A DNA stretch of 64,000 nt from Streptomyces sp. NBC_00376 (GTDB lineage Bacteria > Actinomycetota > Actinomycetes > Streptomycetales > Streptomycetaceae). The notes beneath the pieces were generated by a model that worked only from the letters and a program-made list of their open reading frames with translations, was not told where the DNA came from and did no database searches. The first letter of the stretch is position 1; each line of letters begins with the position of its first letter. The translations under genes and the position numbers were made by a program. Shown here one piece after another: positions 60,626-64,000 of this stretch. The DNA lies in assembly GCF_036077095.1 (NCBI RefSeq), contig NZ_CP107960.1, forward strand, positions 1,550,001 through 1,614,000. The letters are read 5' to 3'.

Positions 60626-61741
60626 ATGCGCCCGGTGACCGAGCGGGTCCGCGACGAGGACGGGGGCAACGCCTTCGCCGGGTTCGGACTGCACGGCAGG
60701 CCCGGCACCGACGAGTTCTGGGCGGCGGTACGGACACCGGTGCCCGTACCTGCCGGTGACGGCGGCTGGCGGACCCTGTTCCTGTGGCGCGGGTCCGAGG
60801 CGCTGATCGACTTCGAGAGCTGGTCGCAGCCGATCCCCCTGCGCCGGTGGGCCGATACCGACTGCTGGTACGCCGAAGTGCGCATGCCCGCGCGGCTGCG
60901 GGTGACCTACCGGTTCATCGCGGGCGGCGCGGCCTGTGCAGATCCGTTCAACCCGGTCGGTGCGAGCGCCGACCGGTCCATCGCCGCGACGCCGGACGCC
61001 CCGGACCAGCCGCACTGGCCCGTTGTCGGCGCCGACGACGTGCTGCCGCTCCCCCGCACCCGGATCCGCTGGGCGAGCGAGCGGCTCGGCGGGCGGCGCA
61101 CCGTGCGCGTCCACCCGGTGGGCGGCGGCGGGCCGGTGGTCCTGCTGCTCGACGGGGACGACTGGCTGCATCTGCACCCGGCGATGACCGCGTTCGACTC
61201 GGCCGCCGCCTGCGGCGAGATCCCGCCCGTCACCCTGGTCTTCCTTCCGGCCAAGGACCGGCAGGCCGAGTTCGGGTGCAGGCCCGAGCTGTGGGAGGCG
61301 GTCCGGGACGAACTCCTGCCGCTGGTCGCGGAGTCCGGCGTGCCCGCCGACCCCGGCCGGCTGGTGGTCGCGGGGCAGAGCCTGGGCGGGCTGAGCGCGC
61401 TGTACGCGGCGCTGGAGTTCCCGGACCTGGTCTCGCGGGTCGCCTGCCAGTCACCGTCCTTCTGGTGGTCGCCGGGGGCCGAGGACCTGCCGGACCCGTT
61501 GGGCGGTCCGGTCGGCGGCGCCGTCGCCGCGCGGCTGCGGCGCCGCCCCGACCTGTCCGGTCTGCGCTGCGCGTTCGATGTCGGGGAGCACGAGACGCGG
61601 ATGCTGCCGCACTGCGAGCTGACCGAGGCGCTGACCGAACAGGCCGGCGCGACGGTACGGGTGTCGCGGTCGGCCTCGGATCACGACCGGGCGGGCTGGC
61701 GCCACGCCCTGCTCAGGGACGTCGCCTGGGCCCTGCTCTGA
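60626..61741 (+). CDS. fes: Ferric-siderophore (enterochelin-type) esterase
   Basis: 371 residues from ATG 60626, with AAGGAG 6 bp upstream; a duplicated AAGGAG-ATG unit lies 17 bp further up. The N-terminal Ig-like domain (about 25-125) shows FLWRGSEALIDFESWSQPIPLRRW and RLRVTYRFIAGGAACADPFNP. The C-terminal alpha/beta-hydrolase has the nucleophile in VAGQSLGGLSALYAALEFPD and a late catalytic His in SASDHDRAGWR. It hydrolyses the ester backbone of an imported tri-catecholate-type siderophore to free iron in the cytoplasm, pointing to a lactone siderophore. Confidence 0.92.
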   Translation: MRPVTERVRDEDGGNAFAGFGLHGRPGTDEFWAAVRTPVPVPAGDGGWRTLFLWRGSEALIDFESWSQPIPLRRWADTDCWYAEVRMPARLRVTYRFIAGGAACADPFNPVGASADRSIAATPDAPDQPHWPVVGADDVLPLPRTRIRWASERLGGRRTVRVHPVGGGGPVVLLLDGDDWLHLHPAMTAFDSAAACGEIPPVTLVFLPAKDRQAEFGCRPELWEAVRDELLPLVAESGVPADPGRLVVAGQSLGGLSALYAALEFPDLVSRVACQSPSFWWSPGAEDLPDPLGGPVGGAVAARLRRRPDLSGLRCAFDVGEHETRMLPHCELTEALTEQAGATVRVSRSASDHDRAGWRHALLRDVAWALL

Positions 61742-61761
61742 AAGGCCCCCGGCCCGGCTTC

Positions 61762-63462
61762 TCAACGGGCCACGGCCAGGCAGTAGTTCTCGTCGCCGGC
61801 CAGGAGGTTGCGGTGGGTGTCCTGGGCGGTGATGACGCCGTCGTCCAGGACGAGCACCCGGTCGGCGGCGTCCAGGAGGGCCGGACTGCTGGTGATCACG
61901 ACCGTGGTGCGGCCCCGGCGCAGCTTCGCGACGTTGCGGGCGATGAGCTGCTCGGTGACCGCGTCCACCGCCGTCGTCGGGTTGTGCAGGACCAGCACTT
62001 CGGAGTCGGCGGCCAGGGCGCGGGCCAGGGACAGCCGCTGCCGCTGGCCCCCGGAGAGGTTCGCCCCGCGGTCGCGGACCGCGTAGTCGAGCCCGTCGCG
62101 GTGGAGGGCGACGACATCGGTCAGCATGGACGCCTCGACGGCCTCGGCGATCGTCCGGCTCGTTCCCGACGGGTCGATGTTCGTGCGGAGCGTGCCCGCG
62201 AAGATCTCCCCGTCGTACGGGTTCACCAGCATGTGCTCGCGGACCGCCTCGACCGACAGGTCCGCCAGCGCCTGTCCGCCGACCCGCACCACTCCCCCGT
62301 ACGCCTCGGGCGCGACCCTCACCGCGAGGAGCGAGGCGAGGTCGGCCGCCGCGCGCGGCCGGTACGCGGCGATCGCCACGAACTCCCCGGCGGCCACCTC
62401 GAACTCCAGCCCGCGCAGCGCCCCGTACCGGACGCCGTCCACCGCCAGGCCGCCGCCCGCCACTGGGCGTCGCGTCCCGGGAGCCGTCACCGGCTGCGCG
62501 GTCAGGACCAGTGCCATCCGCTCGGCCGAGGCACGCGCCATCATCACGTACTTGGGCATCTCCGAGAACATCTTGAGCGGTTCGATGATGAACTGCGCGA
62601 GGCCCACCGCCATGACGAGTTCCCCGATGGTGATCCGGCCGTCGAACGCCAGCCAGCCCGCCGTCAGTGACACTGCGGCGGCGAGCACCGCGTTGAGGGC
62701 CAGTGCGGTGCCCGCGTACGCGCCGTTCACCCTGGCGACGGTGATCGCCTGGTGCCGCGCGTCCCTGCTGACCTTCCGGTAGGAGCCGAACGCCGCGTGG
62801 TTGCCGCCGAAGCCGTGCAGCGGGCGCAGGCCGGTGATCAGGTCGGCGACCTTCGCGCCCGCCCGCGCCACCCGGGCCTGCTGTTCACGGGTGCTGGCGC
62901 CGATCCGCTTGGACATCACGGCGAGGATGGAGAGGATCGCGACGGTCCCCACGATCACCAGCAGGCCGAGCCGGATGTCGGCCAGACCCAGCGCGAGCGC
63001 CGCGACCACCACCGCGACCAGGGAGCTGATCAGCAGCGGCACCACCTCGATGATGTCGGCGGTCTGGTCGGCGTCCTCGGTGGCGATGGTCAGCACCTCG
63101 CCGGACTTCAGGTCGATGTCCCTGGCCACCGGCTGGAGCCCGCAGGCGGCCACCTGCACCCGCCAGCGGTGCGCCTCGGTCGTGTTGGCCTTCTGCAGGA
63201 CGCGCATCCCGAACCGCCACGACAGCGAGACCGTCGTGATGATCACGGCCAGCGCGCCGATCGACAGGCCGAGCGCGGCCGGGCTCCGGTCCTGCATGGT
63301 GTGCTCGACGATCAGGCCGAGCGCGATGGGGAAGGCCGTCTCCCCCGCCTGGTACAGGCCCATGAGGACGGTGCCCCGGACCATGGCGCCGACGTTGCGG
63401 CCGAGCGCGGTCCGCAGGATCCGGGCCCCCGGCCGGGGGCGCTGCGTGTCAGGAGTTGTCAT
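61762..63462 (-). CDS. ABC transporter half (exporter type) with degenerate ATPase motifs
   Basis: 566 residues from ATG 63462, overlapping the NRPS stop by 14 bp. The membrane domain (about 30-310) has six segments. In the ATPase domain the Walker A position reads FVAIAAYRPRAAADLASLL instead of GxxGxGKS/T, and Walker B reads VLVLHNPTTAVD with His-Asn in place of Asp-Glu. The signature LSGGQRQRLSLARAL is intact. This is the pattern of the degenerate half of a heterodimeric exporter, so a partner half should lie beyond the window. Siderophore export is inferred from context. Confidence 0.88.
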   Translation of the reverse strand: MTTPDTQRPRPGARILRTALGRNVGAMVRGTVLMGLYQAGETAFPIALGLIVEHTMQDRSPAALGLSIGALAVIITTVSLSWRFGMRVLQKANTTEAHRWRVQVAACGLQPVARDIDLKSGEVLTIATEDADQTADIIEVVPLLISSLVAVVVAALALGLADIRLGLLVIVGTVAILSILAVMSKRIGASTREQQARVARAGAKVADLITGLRPLHGFGGNHAAFGSYRKVSRDARHQAITVARVNGAYAGTALALNAVLAAAVSLTAGWLAFDGRITIGELVMAVGLAQFIIEPLKMFSEMPKYVMMARASAERMALVLTAQPVTAPGTRRPVAGGGLAVDGVRYGALRGLEFEVAAGEFVAIAAYRPRAAADLASLLAVRVAPEAYGGVVRVGGQALADLSVEAVREHMLVNPYDGEIFAGTLRTNIDPSGTSRTIAEAVEASMLTDVVALHRDGLDYAVRDRGANLSGGQRQRLSLARALAADSEVLVLHNPTTAVDAVTEQLIARNVAKLRRGRTTVVITSSPALLDAADRVLVLDDGVITAQDTHRNLLAGDENYCLAVAR

Positions 63463-64000
63463 CGAGGTGGCGCGCAATCGCTTCGGGGGTTCGCAGGGTG
63501 AACAGATCACGGATCGTGATCACAGGGCCGTACTCGCGGCGGAGCAGCCCGGTCAGCCGCACCGCCAGCATGGAGTGACCGCCGAGGGACACGAAGTCGC
63601 TCACCGCGCTCACCTCGTCGTCGTCCAGGTCGAGTGCCTCGGCGAAGTACTCGCACACCACGGTCTCGGTCCCGGTCGCCGGGCCGCGTTCGCCCGCCGT
63701 GGTCAGCGCGCCGAGCGGCCTGGCCTCCGGCAGCGCCTTGGTGTCGGCCTTCCCGTTCACGGTCAGCGGGATGCCGTCGACCCGGGCGTAGTGCGTCGGG
63801 CGCAGGAAGTCCGGCAGGCCGGCGCCCACCTCGCCGGCGACCTGCGCCAGGTCGGCGCCGTCCAGTACGAGATAGGCGGCCAGCCGGTACGCGCCGTCGA
63901 CCTGCGGGTCGGGCTGGGCCACCGCGGCGGCGAACCGCACCGCCGGGTGCGCCTGGAACACGGCCTCGACCTCGCCCAGTTCGACCCGGTGTCCGCGGAT
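63449..64000 (-). CDS. NRPS, C-terminal end (adenylation tail + carrier domain), 5' part outside window
   Basis: 183 residues are visible. IRGHRVELGEVEAVFQAHPAVRFAAAV is the A8 core of an adenylation domain, IPLTVNGKADTKAL the A10 core with the catalytic Lys, and FVSLGGHSMLAVRL the carrier-protein motif with the phosphopantetheine Ser. The protein ends LDDNS soon after, with no thioesterase or reductase domain, so release needs another protein. Substrate-defining residues lie outside the window. Confidence 0.93.
   Translation of the reverse strand: MRGHRVELGEVEAVFQAHPAVRFAAAVAQPDPQVDGAYRLAAYLVLDGADLAQVAGEVGAGLPDFLRPTHYARVDGIPLTVNGKADTKALPEARPLGALTTAGERGPATGTETVVCEYFAEALDLDDDEVSAVSDFVSLGGHSMLAVRLTGLLRREYGPVITIRDLFTLRTPEAIARHLDDNS

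Overview
The window is high-GC DNA (coding regions with mostly G/C third positions, GTG and TTG starts, TTA codons confined to a few genes). The gene set (PucR regulator, F420-type LLM oxidoreductase, GH75 chitosanase, LAXTG surface protein, DmdR/IdeR-type iron boxes, MbtH/NRPS) is that of a Streptomyces chromosome. I saw no rRNA, tRNA or CRISPR array. All family names come from reading the sequence; no search was run.

Region 1 (1-15.8 kb) is a hydantoin/dihydropyrimidine catabolic cluster: LLM oxidoreductase (partial), dihydropyrimidinase, MFS transporter, a short HyuA-like protein, a DUF917 protein, a PucR regulator, HyuB, HyuA, a SnoaL-like protein, a class III aminotransferase and a nitrilase-type N-carbamoyl amidohydrolase. 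Two different palindromes each occur twice. TCTACG-N2-CGTAGA lies before hydA and before the nitrilase. CTGTGCGC-T-GCGCACAG lies before the MFS operon and, with one mismatch, before hyuAB. This suggests two regulators dividing the cluster. A broken phosphatase-family remnant lies inside it.

Region 2 (16-32.1 kb) is chromosome-type housekeeping and exported functions: class I aminotransferase, Rieske oxygenase, a hypothetical protein, a divergent XRE/methionine aminopeptidase pair that looks leaderless on both sides, GH75 chitosanase, gamma-glutamyltransferase, MurJ, an L,D-transpeptidase lipoprotein, a PepX-type remnant, the gluABCD glutamate ABC operon and a DUF6278 protein.

Region 3 (32.1-44.0 kb) is a decayed integrative or phage-like island. 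It holds many small ORFs, zinc-ribbon proteins, a frameshifted XRE regulator, an internally deleted flavoprotein, a serine recombinase without its catalytic N-terminus and a tyrosine integrase without its N-terminal domain. It also holds a minus-strand set of small genes ending in a DUF5565-type RNA ligase, a duplicated small acidic ORF, a PASTA lipoprotein and a Gly/Tyr-repeat secreted protein.

Region 4 (44-58.5 kb) carries an MFS drug exporter behind a tandem 41-bp repeat, exonuclease III, an MBL-fold hydrolase, a PcaD-PcaC fusion, an SdrD/SpaA-type LAXTG surface protein (TTA codon), a membrane-anchored protein, a beta-helix lipoprotein, a Tat-exported DyP peroxidase (TTA codon), Xaa-Pro aminopeptidase and a TrmB/LuxR-type regulator.

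Region 5 (58.5-64 kb) is the edge of an iron-regulated NRPS siderophore cluster. Two iron-box regions flank extra copies of the first two arginine-pathway enzymes (an ArgB-like kinase and an ArgA-like acetyltransferase), MbtH, a ferric-siderophore esterase, an ABC exporter half with degenerate nucleotide-binding motifs, and the C-terminal end of an NRPS. The extra ArgA/ArgB pair suggests the siderophore contains arginine or an ornithine derivative; this is inference.
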